NCBI GenBank assembly: GCA_947628395.1
Contig: CANQZP010000073.1
Span: 1 to 6,070 of the forward strand
Length of the DNA: 6,070 nucleotides
Source: an uncultured Clostridia bacterium
GTDB lineage: Bacteria > Bacillota > Clostridia > TANB77 > CAG-508
Direction of reading: 5' to 3'
The notes beneath the pieces were generated by a model. It worked only from the letters and a program-made list of their open reading frames with translations, was not told the DNA's origin and searched no databases. Numbering within the stretch: position 1 is the stretch's first letter; each line of letters starts with the position of its first letter. This document shows positions 1 through 4,591 of this stretch, one piece after another. The position numbers and the translations under genes are program-made.

Positions 1-24
1 TTTTTATTTTGAATTATTACGAAA

Positions 25-546
25 TTAATTTATAGGTATTAAATCATAGAATTCGATATTGATTTTTTTATAGATATTTTTAACCTCTGTAAGAGTGACA
101 TTTTCAGAGTACCATTCAAAATAACTTGAATAGTAATGGCTCTCTTTAAATAGTAATACTCTACCAGAAATTGTAAACAAATCTATAATATCTTTTTCAT
201 CACAATTTTTACCTATTTTTTTAAATCCAAGCCGTTGCAAGTTTAAAATTTCATTTAATGAAGATACACTTTGATACGAACAAGGTTCTAAGTTTTTCTT
301 TCTCTCGATATCATTAGTTAAATAGGATAAAACTTTAAAAGCATCTTCTCGACTCATACCATCAGGTAATTCGAATGGTTCAAAAGGATAGTCGATAGTT
401 CTAAAAGCATCGGTATCATCCTGTGTTCTATAATATAGAATATAGTGAAGTCTGTATATATTCTGATTTCCTAGAGGATGATTTTTTAAATTGGCTTTAA
501 ATTCATTCCGTACGATTCTTTTTAAATAAGACTTGAAATTAAACAT
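25..546 (-). CDS. Hypothetical soluble protein, 173 aa
   Basis: I do not recognise this family. The start is the ATG at 546-544 (protein begins MFNFKSYLKR) because a strong GGAGG lies 7 nt upstream (558-554). The open frame extends 12 codons further to a GTG at 582, but that GTG has no properly spaced ribosome site and lies in a leader hairpin. The protein has no signal peptide or membrane helix. It is mixed charged and aromatic, with a basic N-terminus (about residues 4-22) and a Tyr-rich stretch around residues 135-150 (SHYYSSYFEWYS). The C-terminus reads like alternating helix and strand. It stands alone: the promoter and leader directly upstream serve only this gene in the window, and no clear terminator is visible in the 24 bases after its stop. 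Function unknown; the coding call is supported by the ribosome site and by length. Confidence 0.85.
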   Translation of the reverse strand: MFNFKSYLKRIVRNEFKANLKNHPLGNQNIYRLHYILYYRTQDDTDAFRTIDYPFEPFELPDGMSREDAFKVLSYLTNDIERKKNLEPCSYQSVSSLNEILNLQRLGFKKIGKNCDEKDIIDLFTISGRVLLFKESHYYSSYFEWYSENVTLTEVKNIYKKINIEFYDLIPIN

Positions 547-553
547 AAAAGTT

Positions 554-589
554 CCTCCAATCACTGATTCGGAGGTTTGCACCTCCGAA
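554..589 (-). promoter_or_regulatory. Leader with two mutually exclusive hairpins over the ribosome binding site
   Basis: Read on the minus strand, hairpin A pairs TTCGGAGGT (589-581) with ACCTCCGAA (576-568) around a GCAA tetraloop (GNRA type), a perfect 9-bp stem. Hairpin B uses the same middle segment differently: CCTCC (575-571), a bulged G, then AATC (569-566) pair with GATT (562-559) and GGAGG (558-554), loop AGT. GGAGG 558-554 is the Shine-Dalgarno sequence of the downstream gene, so B would block initiation while A would leave the site free. The two cannot coexist. The pairing is seen in the sequence; a role in translational control is inference. Confidence 0.6.
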
Positions 590-632
590 AATATTTATTT
601 TCCAAAGGTGAAACTAAAACTATTACAAAGGT

Positions 633-661
633 ATTATAGCATTTTTGAAATGTAAAAACAA
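633..661 (-). promoter_or_regulatory. Sigma-A promoter of the 25-546 gene
   Basis: Minus strand: -35 TTGTTT (661-656), 17-bp spacer, perfect -10 TATAAT (638-633), with an extended -10 TGC immediately before it. The predicted transcript would start near 626, giving a leader of about 80 nt that contains the two competing hairpins. The -35 box sits exactly in the centre of a long palindrome. Confidence 0.75.
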
Positions 662-679
662 GTATTTCAAAAATGCTAT
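636..679. repeat. Perfect 16-bp inverted repeat centred on the -35 box
   Basis: The arm ATAGCATTTTTGAAAT (636-651) is exactly complementary to ATTTCAAAAATGCTAT (664-679), separated by 12 bp (652-663). That gap holds the -35 hexamer of the minus-strand promoter, and the left arm covers most of the spacer and half of the -10 box. This is the geometry expected of an operator for a dimeric or tetrameric regulator; no U-tract follows, so a terminator is less likely. The regulator is not identifiable from the window. Confidence 0.65.
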
Positions 680-742
680 TAGTATAAAAATATATTATTA
701 AATATATGGGGGTTCGGATTTAGCAAGTTTGGGTTCACCACG

Positions 743-773
743 AAAAGCGTTATATGAATAGTATAGCGTTTTT
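743..773 (+). terminator. Weak hairpin in gene-free stretch
   Basis: The 547-1023 interval has no convincing coding frame. Besides the control elements listed separately, it holds a hairpin, 743-754 with 762-773 (12 pairs including two G-U in RNA of the plus strand), ending in five T. It could be a decayed terminator, but no plus-strand gene lies upstream in the window. The stretch 705-780 is visibly richer in G and C than its surroundings and I cannot assign it. Confidence 0.25.
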
Positions 774-808
774 GGGGATAAAAGTCATAAGAAATTTTTA
801 TCATTATA

Positions 809-837
809 TTGATTTAATTAACTAAATTTATTATAAT
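809..837 (+). promoter_or_regulatory. Distal promoter upstream of the 154-aa membrane protein
   Basis: TTGATT (809-814), 17-bp spacer, perfect TATAAT (832-837). Initiation near 844 would give a leader of about 180 nt that runs through all three hairpins of the left repeat copy before the ATG at 1024. Confidence 0.6.
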
Positions 838-848
838 GTACATATAAT

Positions 849-890
849 AAAAAAATTGGGCGTAACCGAAATCAAAGATTTCGACGCCCA
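849..890 (-). terminator. Outward-facing intrinsic terminator in the left repeat copy
   Basis: On the minus strand TGGGCGT (890-884) and CGAAATC (883-877) pair with GATTTCG (873-867) and ACGCCCA (863-857), a 14-bp stem with a 3-nt bulge, followed by A and seven T (855-849). This is a textbook Rho-independent terminator for leftward transcription, yet no minus-strand gene precedes it between here and the bidirectional terminator at 1499-1532. It therefore seems to be part of the repeat element rather than the end of a local operon. Confidence 0.6.
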
Positions 891-940
891 CATGTGCAAA
901 ATTGCTTCGCAATTATTGCACGAATCAATGTAAATTAATT

Positions 941-969
941 TTGTTGTATACGGAAAAATCTCATATTAT
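941..969 (+). promoter_or_regulatory. Proximal promoter inside the left repeat copy
   Basis: TTGTTG (941-946), 17-bp spacer, TATTAT (964-969); initiation would fall near 976, about 48 nt before the ATG at 1024. It lies within the inner palindrome of the repeat, so the repeat may supply the promoter of the gene it flanks. The equivalent positions in the right copy match a promoter less well. Confidence 0.45.
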
Positions 970-1023
970 GTCAAGCTAAAAAGTCGATTTTTCCTATACA
1001 ATAATAAAGAGAGGAGAAGAAAA

Positions 1024-1488
1024 ATGGACGAAAATAAGAAAAATTTAAAAATAACTAGTTACATAATCATTATTTTAGCAATATTTAATGTCGTTCTTTT
1101 TGGAATAGGATTTGCAAAAGGAGAATTAAAAGATAATATAGACAAACAAGTTGAAGAATCTATAAGTCAAAACAAAGAATTAGAAGACATGAAAGACAAA
1201 TTAACAGATATTACACTTTACGGAACAATAGGAGCAACAGCAATTGGAGTACTATTTGATTTATATCTTGGAATTGCAGGTTTACGTCAAGCAAGTGGAA
1301 AGAGTAAAGGAAAAGTTAATATAGTATTAGCAACAATAGTATTTGTATTCGCACTTATAGGATTAATTCCAATGATTATGCAGATAACAAAAGATCAAAC
1401 GACAATTAGTTCATTAGTCTCAAGTTTAGCAGGTTTAATAATAATGTTCTACTATATTAGATATGCTAAAAAAGCTATAGAAGAATAG
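1024..1488 (+). CDS. Four-helix integral membrane protein, 154 aa, unknown function
   Basis: The start is fixed by GAGGAG a few bases before the ATG. Predicted membrane segments are at about residues 11-31, 66-88, 98-119 and 127-145. A charged, probably helical or coiled segment (about 33-63, rich in Lys, Glu and Asp) lies between helices 1 and 2, and a short Gly/Lys/Ser loop (SGKSKGK, 91-97) between 2 and 3. Both ends are charged and the C-terminus is short and basic-acidic. There is no signal peptidase site and no catalytic motif that I recognise. It is a single-gene transcription unit: promoters lie upstream and a perfect terminator follows 10 bp after the stop. The gene sits between inverted copies of a palindromic repeat, which raises the possibility that gene plus repeats travelled as a unit. 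Function unknown. Confidence 0.88.
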   Translation: MDENKKNLKITSYIIIILAIFNVVLFGIGFAKGELKDNIDKQVEESISQNKELEDMKDKLTDITLYGTIGATAIGVLFDLYLGIAGLRQASGKSKGKVNIVLATIVFVFALIGLIPMIMQITKDQTTISSLVSSLAGLIIMFYYIRYAKKAIEE

Positions 1489-1498
1489 TAATAATAGT

Positions 1499-1532
1499 AA
1501 AACACACTATACTAAGATGTATAGTGTGTTTT
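1499..1532 (+). terminator. Strong terminator after the 154-aa gene
   Basis: AAAACACACTATAC (1499-1512) pairs perfectly with GTATAGTGTGTTTT (1519-1532) around a 6-nt loop, with T continuing to 1533. The A/T-rich flanks also give a four-T tract on the minus strand, so it may act in both directions and stop antisense read-through from the ribbon-helix-helix gene at 1660-1833. Confidence 0.88.
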
Positions 1533-1534
1533 TG

Positions 1535-1659
1535 TTATATCGGAAAAAATCGGCTTTTATCTTGGCAATATTTGAGATTTTTCTGTATACAGGGCAAGGC
1601 TCAAGTTACCTATATTCGCTCGAGTGAAGCGAGTGACATGTGGCGAGAAGCCACTTTTC
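1535..1659 (+). repeat. Modular palindromic repeat, right copy
   Basis: The inner module 1535-1590 (GGAAAAAATC ... GATTTTTC, then GTATAC) is the inverted counterpart of 944-1002. Exact shared blocks include GTATAC, GAAAAATCTCA and CAAG when read in the reverse direction. Outward follow ATTCG, a short stem TCGCT/AGCGA (1616-1620 with 1628-1632), a tandem CGAGTGA (1621-1627 and 1630-1636), ACATGTGG, and a final stem with a T-rich tail. The order and spacing of modules match the left copy; the distance from GTATAC to ACATGTGG is about 45 bp here and about 50 bp there. Confidence 0.68.
1640..1658 (+). terminator. Terminal stem of the right repeat copy
   Basis: GTGGC (1640-1644) and GCCAC (1650-1654) enclose GAGAA and are followed by TTTTCTTATTCTT on the plus strand. 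It is the positional equivalent of the left-copy terminator and also faces outward. The stem is only 5 bp, so terminator strength is doubtful. It abuts the stop codon of the minus-strand gene at 1660. Confidence 0.4.
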
Positions 1660-1833
1660 TTATTCTTCTTTTATATGGTCTATAGCATATCTTATACAAT
1701 CATTAATAAATTGATTTATTGATTTTAAATCATTTTCTATAACAATTTTTCGAATTTTATTTAGTTGTTCTTTTTCTATTCTACATGTAAATGGTACATA
1801 TTCTTTCTTTTCTCTCTTTTTTAATACAAACAT
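1660..1833 (-). CDS. Small ribbon-helix-helix-like (Arc/CopG type) protein, 57 aa
   Basis: A complete short frame from ATG 1833-1831 to TAA 1662-1660, with AGAGG 8 nt upstream of the start. The protein begins MFVLKKREKK. A basic N-terminal arm leads into a short strand (about residues 12-19, YVPFTCRI), helix 1 (about 20-34), a turn (LKSIN) and helix 2 (about 41-55, ending IRYAIDHIKEE). This strand-helix-turn-helix order, with Asn-Gln-Phe-Ile opening helix 2, is typical of ribbon-helix-helix DNA-binding proteins, which dimerise and read operators with the strand. It lies 60 bp downstream of the SHOCT operon on the same strand without an obvious terminator between them, so it could be its last cistron. 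No toxin-like partner is adjacent, so an antitoxin role is not supported. It may be a plasmid- or mobile-element-type regulator. Family assignment is by pattern only. Confidence 0.75.
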   Translation of the reverse strand: MFVLKKREKKEYVPFTCRIEKEQLNKIRKIVIENDLKSINQFINDCIRYAIDHIKEE

Positions 1834-1893
1834 TTTATTACCTCTAAAATAACTTATATAATAATTTTATCATATAAATTTATTTTTAAATGA

Positions 1894-2598
1894 TTAATCA
1901 AGGAATCCCCAAATTACGGTTCTTTCTTTAGTGTATAGTATATGATTATAATAACTAGAACTTCCACCATGATTAAATTCTTTTATAATTTCACTTGCAA
2001 TATCTTCATCTCTATATTTAATTGATTTTTCATCTCCTATTATTGAAGGTTTATGTGCAGGTCCATAATATTCTCTTGAATATCTCATACCATGATATCC
2101 CATTGCATCTTCTAGCCCATACTCTGTTTTCAATACATTATTTATCGCACTTGAAATATATGAATCACTATCTAGCCAATTATGACCACTAATATATTCT
2201 ATGTTTTTAAACATTCCATCTGAATCACTTTTAATCCTAAAAAGTGGTATTGCAATTCCCTTTTCTTCATCTTCATCAATTATAAAAGCATATACAAAAC
2301 CTTTTTCGTCGTCTCCACTTGAATATGTACACATTTTTAAAATATCTTTATCAATTTTTTGTATCTCTTCAAACTCAGTCTTTATAGATGATGTATTTAC
2401 GTTTAGGTCAGTATCTTTTAACTTATCTATTATTTCTTCCTTCATTTCATCTGCATCTATATCACTTAATATATCTTTTGTATTTTTTATTGATAAACTT
2501 ACTTTTATTTCTTCTTTTACTATCATTATAATTGGAAGAATCAATGAGATTATAAAAATTATTACCATTAATTTAAATTTATATTTTCCTATTTTCAT
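1894..2598 (-). CDS. One-helix membrane-anchored protein, 234 aa, unknown exported domain
   Basis: The start chosen is ATG 2598-2596 (MKIGKYKFKL), preceded by GGAGG 5 nt upstream. An ATG four codons earlier (2610) sits directly on the stop of the upstream gene, and its only upstream GGAG is 2 nt away. Residues 8-27 form a single hydrophobic helix after a basic start. It reads as a signal anchor, leaving the remaining ~205 residues probably outside the membrane. An acidic helical stretch (about 37-88) precedes a domain with hydrophobic strands (about 100-137) and a Tyr/Gly/His-rich region (about 165-225; MGYHGMRYSREYYG). The C-terminus ends IWGFLD. I do not recognise the family; it has no SHOCT domain. 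It is the third gene of an operon, immediately after the C-terminal-SHOCT gene, and is probably translationally coupled to it. Confidence 0.85.
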   Translation of the reverse strand: MKIGKYKFKLMVIIFIISLILPIIMIVKEEIKVSLSIKNTKDILSDIDADEMKEEIIDKLKDTDLNVNTSSIKTEFEEIQKIDKDILKMCTYSSGDDEKGFVYAFIIDEDEEKGIAIPLFRIKSDSDGMFKNIEYISGHNWLDSDSYISSAINNVLKTEYGLEDAMGYHGMRYSREYYGPAHKPSIIGDEKSIKYRDEDIASEIIKEFNHGGSSSYYNHILYTKERTVIWGFLD

Positions 2599-2609
2599 TT
2601 TCTCCTCCA

Positions 2610-3026
2610 TTACTCCAATATTTTCTTTTTCTCTGTATTAAATTCTTCTTCAGTTATTACGCCTTCATCTTTCAATTTCTTTAATTTTTCTAAATTTTCG
2701 TATTTATCACCTCTGTATTCAGTCTTGTTTTTATTTACTGATTTAAATATTAATGTTACTATTATTCCTATAATTGTAGTTAAATATCCAATCAATAAAC
2801 ATATAATAAGTTTTTTCTCTGGTAATAATTGTTTTAATATTAGTCCACAAGCTGTCAAAAAATAAAATATTCCTTCGATAAGCATTACAACTCCCCATCC
2901 ATCTGCTTGAATATATTCCCATAAAGCAGCAATTGTACTACCTGCAATTATATAAACGATTCCTGTGACAATTAATACTATACTAATTATTTTTAAATTT
3001 ACATACTTTTTATTTTCTTTTTTCAT
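2610..3026 (-). CDS. Three-helix membrane protein with C-terminal SHOCT domain, 138 aa
   Basis: Predicted membrane helices are at about residues 11-35, 45-66 and 72-95, then a basic linker (about 96-108) and a SHOCT domain at 110-138. The domain's signature is a Leu/Lys helix (LEKLKKLKDEGVI), the turn TEEEF and a second helix ending KKKILE at the very C-terminus. SHOCT (short C-terminal domain, about 30 residues) is a small two-helix module found on many bacterial membrane and phage proteins and thought to mediate association; its partner here is unknown. The start ATG lies inside the 3' end of the upstream frame (17-nt overlap) behind AAGGAT, which indicates translational coupling. The stop TAA at 2612-2610 touches the alternative ATG of the next gene. 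It fits operon membership with the other two membrane proteins. Confidence 0.88.
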   Translation of the reverse strand: MKKENKKYVNLKIISIVLIVTGIVYIIAGSTIAALWEYIQADGWGVVMLIEGIFYFLTACGLILKQLLPEKKLIICLLIGYLTTIIGIIVTLIFKSVNKNKTEYRGDKYENLEKLKKLKDEGVITEEEFNTEKKKILE

Positions 3027-3498
3027 TTTTATTATCCTTTTTCTTCCTTTCTATGAACAAAATACCTACACCTAATGCTACTATGCATAAACCTCCTGTT
3101 ACATAACTTCCATATTTAAAAAATTTATATTTGCCTTCTCTTTCATCATATATTTCTTTTAAGTCCTCATATTCTTCTTTAGCATTTTCATAAAAGTATC
3201 TGTATGTATATCCTTCTTCTTTATAGTCTAGATATTCATTCATTGCCATATAATAATCCATAGATATATCATCAACTTCATTATACCAATAAAAACAGAA
3301 AGCTATAAAAGCTATTGTCATTACTAATAATATTCCACTTAAAATAAATGATATAATCGAAACTTTTTTATTTCCTTTAGATTTTGTTATTTCATTTTCA
3401 TTTAAAATCTTCTTTTTTTCGTTTTCAAATTCTTCTTCACTAATTGTACCATTTTTTTTGAGTTCTTGAAGTTTTTCTAACTTATCTAATTTATTCAT
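3010..3498 (-). CDS. Two-helix membrane protein with N-terminal SHOCT domain, 162 aa
   Basis: The start is ATG 3498-3496 (MNKLDKLEKL), with GGAGG 5 nt upstream; the earlier in-frame ATG at 3510 overlaps that ribosome site and is unlikely to be used. Residues 5-33 are a SHOCT module (LQELKKNGTISEEEF, then KKKIL). This is at the N-terminus, whereas in the next gene the same module is at the C-terminus. After a basic linker come helix 1 (about 46-72), an acidic Tyr-rich segment of about 55 residues (about 73-127, many Tyr, Glu and Asp, probably outside the membrane, helical), helix 2 (about 128-149) and a strongly basic tail. With both ends inside, the SHOCT domain would face the cytoplasm. First gene of the three-gene operon; promoter directly upstream. 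Confidence 0.87.
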   Translation of the reverse strand: MNKLDKLEKLQELKKNGTISEEEFENEKKKILNENEITKSKGNKKVSIISFILSGILLVMTIAFIAFCFYWYNEVDDISMDYYMAMNEYLDYKEEGYTYRYFYENAKEEYEDLKEIYDEREGKYKFFKYGSYVTGGLCIVALGVGILFIERKKKDNKNEKRK

Positions 3499-3526
3499 TT
3501 TTTCCTCCATTTATAATTTTTAGATT

Positions 3527-3555
3527 AGTATATTATAAATGATTATTAAAGTAAA
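3527..3555 (-). promoter_or_regulatory. Promoter of the SHOCT operon
   Basis: Minus strand: TTTACT (3555-3550), 17-bp spacer, TATACT (3532-3527). It is placed just upstream of the first operon gene (leader about 20-30 nt) and back to back with the promoter region of the SLH gene; fewer than 50 bp separate the two -35 elements, so the two units could be co-regulated. An overlapping TATAAT (3538-3533) lacks a good -35. Confidence 0.5.
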
Positions 3556-3597
3556 GTTTTTCTTTATTTTATATGTGTAATATATTTACATAATTTG

Positions 3598-3636
3598 TTG
3601 ACGCTGTTTGACTTTTAATCATAAATTTGATAAAAT
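3598..3636 (+). promoter_or_regulatory. Overlapping tandem promoters of the SLH gene
   Basis: The best candidate is TTGACT (3608-3613), 17 bp, TAAAAT (3631-3636). A second, TTGACG (3598-3603), 17 bp, ATAAAT (3621-3626), is offset by ten bases. The leader from about 3643 to 3758 contains a hairpin (3674-3684 with 3688-3699, 11 bp with one bulged G) and ends in AAAGGAAG five bases before the ATG. Confidence 0.55.
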
Positions 3637-3758
3637 ATGTAAGTGGTATATATTAGAAAACCTAGCAACAAAGTTTTTTAATGTAGTACATTGAAAAAAG
3701 AATATGAACAACAGTAATAATTAAATTAACAATTAGAGAATGACGAAAGGAAGATTTA

Positions 3759-4505
3759 ATGAATAAAAAGCTAAAATTTTTACTTGTTACAATCTATGTA
3801 ATATTGTTGGGACTTTGTTTATTTAATGTAGTAGTTTACTCAACTCATGAAGATCAAATTGTTTCTTCTGATGAACCAATTTTAAGCAATAATACATCTA
3901 CTATTTCCAATATAGACGAAGTATTATCTTCATCTAGTATTAGTATTTATGATGATGTAAAACCAAATGTATGGTACAGTAAATCTGTTTCCTGGGTAAC
4001 AGAAAAAGGTATTATGGTTGGAACCGATGACCTTTTTCACCCAGATGAAAACATTACTAGAGCTATGTTTGCTTCTGTAGTTAATCGAATTTCAGGAAAT
4101 TTAAAAACTGAAAATAGAGTACTTCTTAGAGATATAGATCCTGAAAAATATTATTATGATGATGTGCGTTGGGCATATACTCATGCTATAATCGAAGGTA
4201 TTAGTGACACTGAATTTGCACCTAATGCTGAAATGACACGTGAGCAGATAATCTGTATTTTATATAGATTAGCAAGATATTGGGATTATACTAATATAAT
4301 GGTTGAAAATGATGAAAATATTGAAAATTATTTTTATGATTTTAAAGATGTATCTGACTATGCCCAAGAACCAGTAATCTGGGCAATTAAGTCTGGATTA
4401 ATAACTGGAACAGATAAACATATCATTAATCCAAAGAAGCTTGTTACACGAGCAGAAGTAGCTCAATTGGTAAAAAATTTTTGTGAAAAATACGAGAAAC
4501 CGTAA
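3759..4505 (+). CDS. S-layer homology (SLH) repeat protein, 248 aa
   Basis: The N-terminus is basic followed by a hydrophobic helix (about residues 6-28), a signal peptide or signal anchor; no lipobox or sortase motif is evident. A Ser/Thr/Asn/Asp-rich linker (about 29-62) leads to three SLH repeats at about 64-113, 124-173 and 191-242. Each shows the family pattern: Asp-Val start, a W/Y-containing helix, G-x-(I/L)-x-G, then Pro and the TRAE-like motif, here ITRAM (99-103), MTREQ (159-163) and VTRAE (229-233). SLH triplets bind pyruvylated secondary cell-wall polymers in Gram-positives and hold proteins at the surface. Oddly, almost nothing else is present: the protein ends six residues after the third repeat, so it is a bare anchor with a short linker. 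Single-gene unit with its own promoter, terminated by the hairpin at 4554-4591 shared with the convergent gene. Confidence 0.92.
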   Translation: MNKKLKFLLVTIYVILLGLCLFNVVVYSTHEDQIVSSDEPILSNNTSTISNIDEVLSSSSISIYDDVKPNVWYSKSVSWVTEKGIMVGTDDLFHPDENITRAMFASVVNRISGNLKTENRVLLRDIDPEKYYYDDVRWAYTHAIIEGISDTEFAPNAEMTREQIICILYRLARYWDYTNIMVENDENIENYFYDFKDVSDYAQEPVIWAIKSGLITGTDKHIINPKKLVTRAEVAQLVKNFCEKYEKP

Positions 4506-4553
4506 AAAAATTAATTCTATTATTACTTTAGTTCATACTCTTATATTTAAGTA

Positions 4554-4591
4554 AAAAAATAAGTGTCAGATAATTTTGACACTTATTTTTT
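4554..4591. terminator. Bidirectional terminator between convergent genes
   Basis: AAAAAATAAGTGTCA (4554-4568) is perfectly complementary to TGACACTTATTTTTT (4577-4591), a 15-bp stem with an 8-nt loop. The A/T flanks give a T-tract in either direction, so it serves both the SLH gene (+) and the DUF4190-like gene (-). The last base pair overlaps the minus-strand stop codon TGA (4593-4591). Confidence 0.9.

Larger units (their letters stand above)
849..1002 (-). repeat. Modular palindromic repeat, left copy (inverted relative to right copy)
   Basis: Three stacked hairpins. Closest to the gene, TTGTATA-C-GGAAAAATC (944-960) pairs with GATTTTTCCTATACAA (986-1001), 16 bp with one bulge. Next, GTGCAA-AATTGC (894-905) pairs with GCAATT-A-TTGCAC (909-921), 12 bp with one bulged A. 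Outermost is the terminator-like stem 857-890. Read on the minus strand, the order GATTTTTC, GTATAC, ATTCG, GAAGC, ACATGTGG, final stem, T-tract is the same as that of the right copy at 1535-1659. The gene-proximal module of about 55 bp aligns with its partner at roughly three quarters identity by eye. Confidence 0.7.

Noticed and set aside
547..582. GTG start 12 codons upstream of the 25-546 gene
   Set aside because: No correctly spaced ribosome site, and the codons overlap the leader hairpins; the ATG at 546 has a perfect GGAGG.
708..742. tRNA-like motifs (GGTTCGG and a later GGGTTCACCA)
   Set aside because: No acceptor, anticodon or D-arm pairing could be built around them.
1621..1636. 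Tandem CGAGTGA considered as the start of a repeat array or CRISPR
   Set aside because: Only two units of 7 bp separated by 2 bp, inside the right palindromic repeat; no spacers or further units.
1660..1833. Antitoxin of a toxin-antitoxin pair
   Set aside because: No adjacent toxin-sized gene in a coupled arrangement: the left neighbour is a repeat element and the right neighbour a membrane-anchored protein.
2599..2610. ATG four codons upstream of the chosen start at 2598; the same pattern occurs at 3510 for the gene starting at 3498
   Set aside because: In both cases the codons after that ATG are themselves the GGAGG ribosome site of the second ATG, and no well-spaced site precedes the first.
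2201..2641. 146-codon open frame on the plus strand
   Set aside because: Antisense to the SHOCT operon, Ile/Ser/Phe-rich composition typical of a complementary reading of A/T-rich coding DNA, and no ribosome site.
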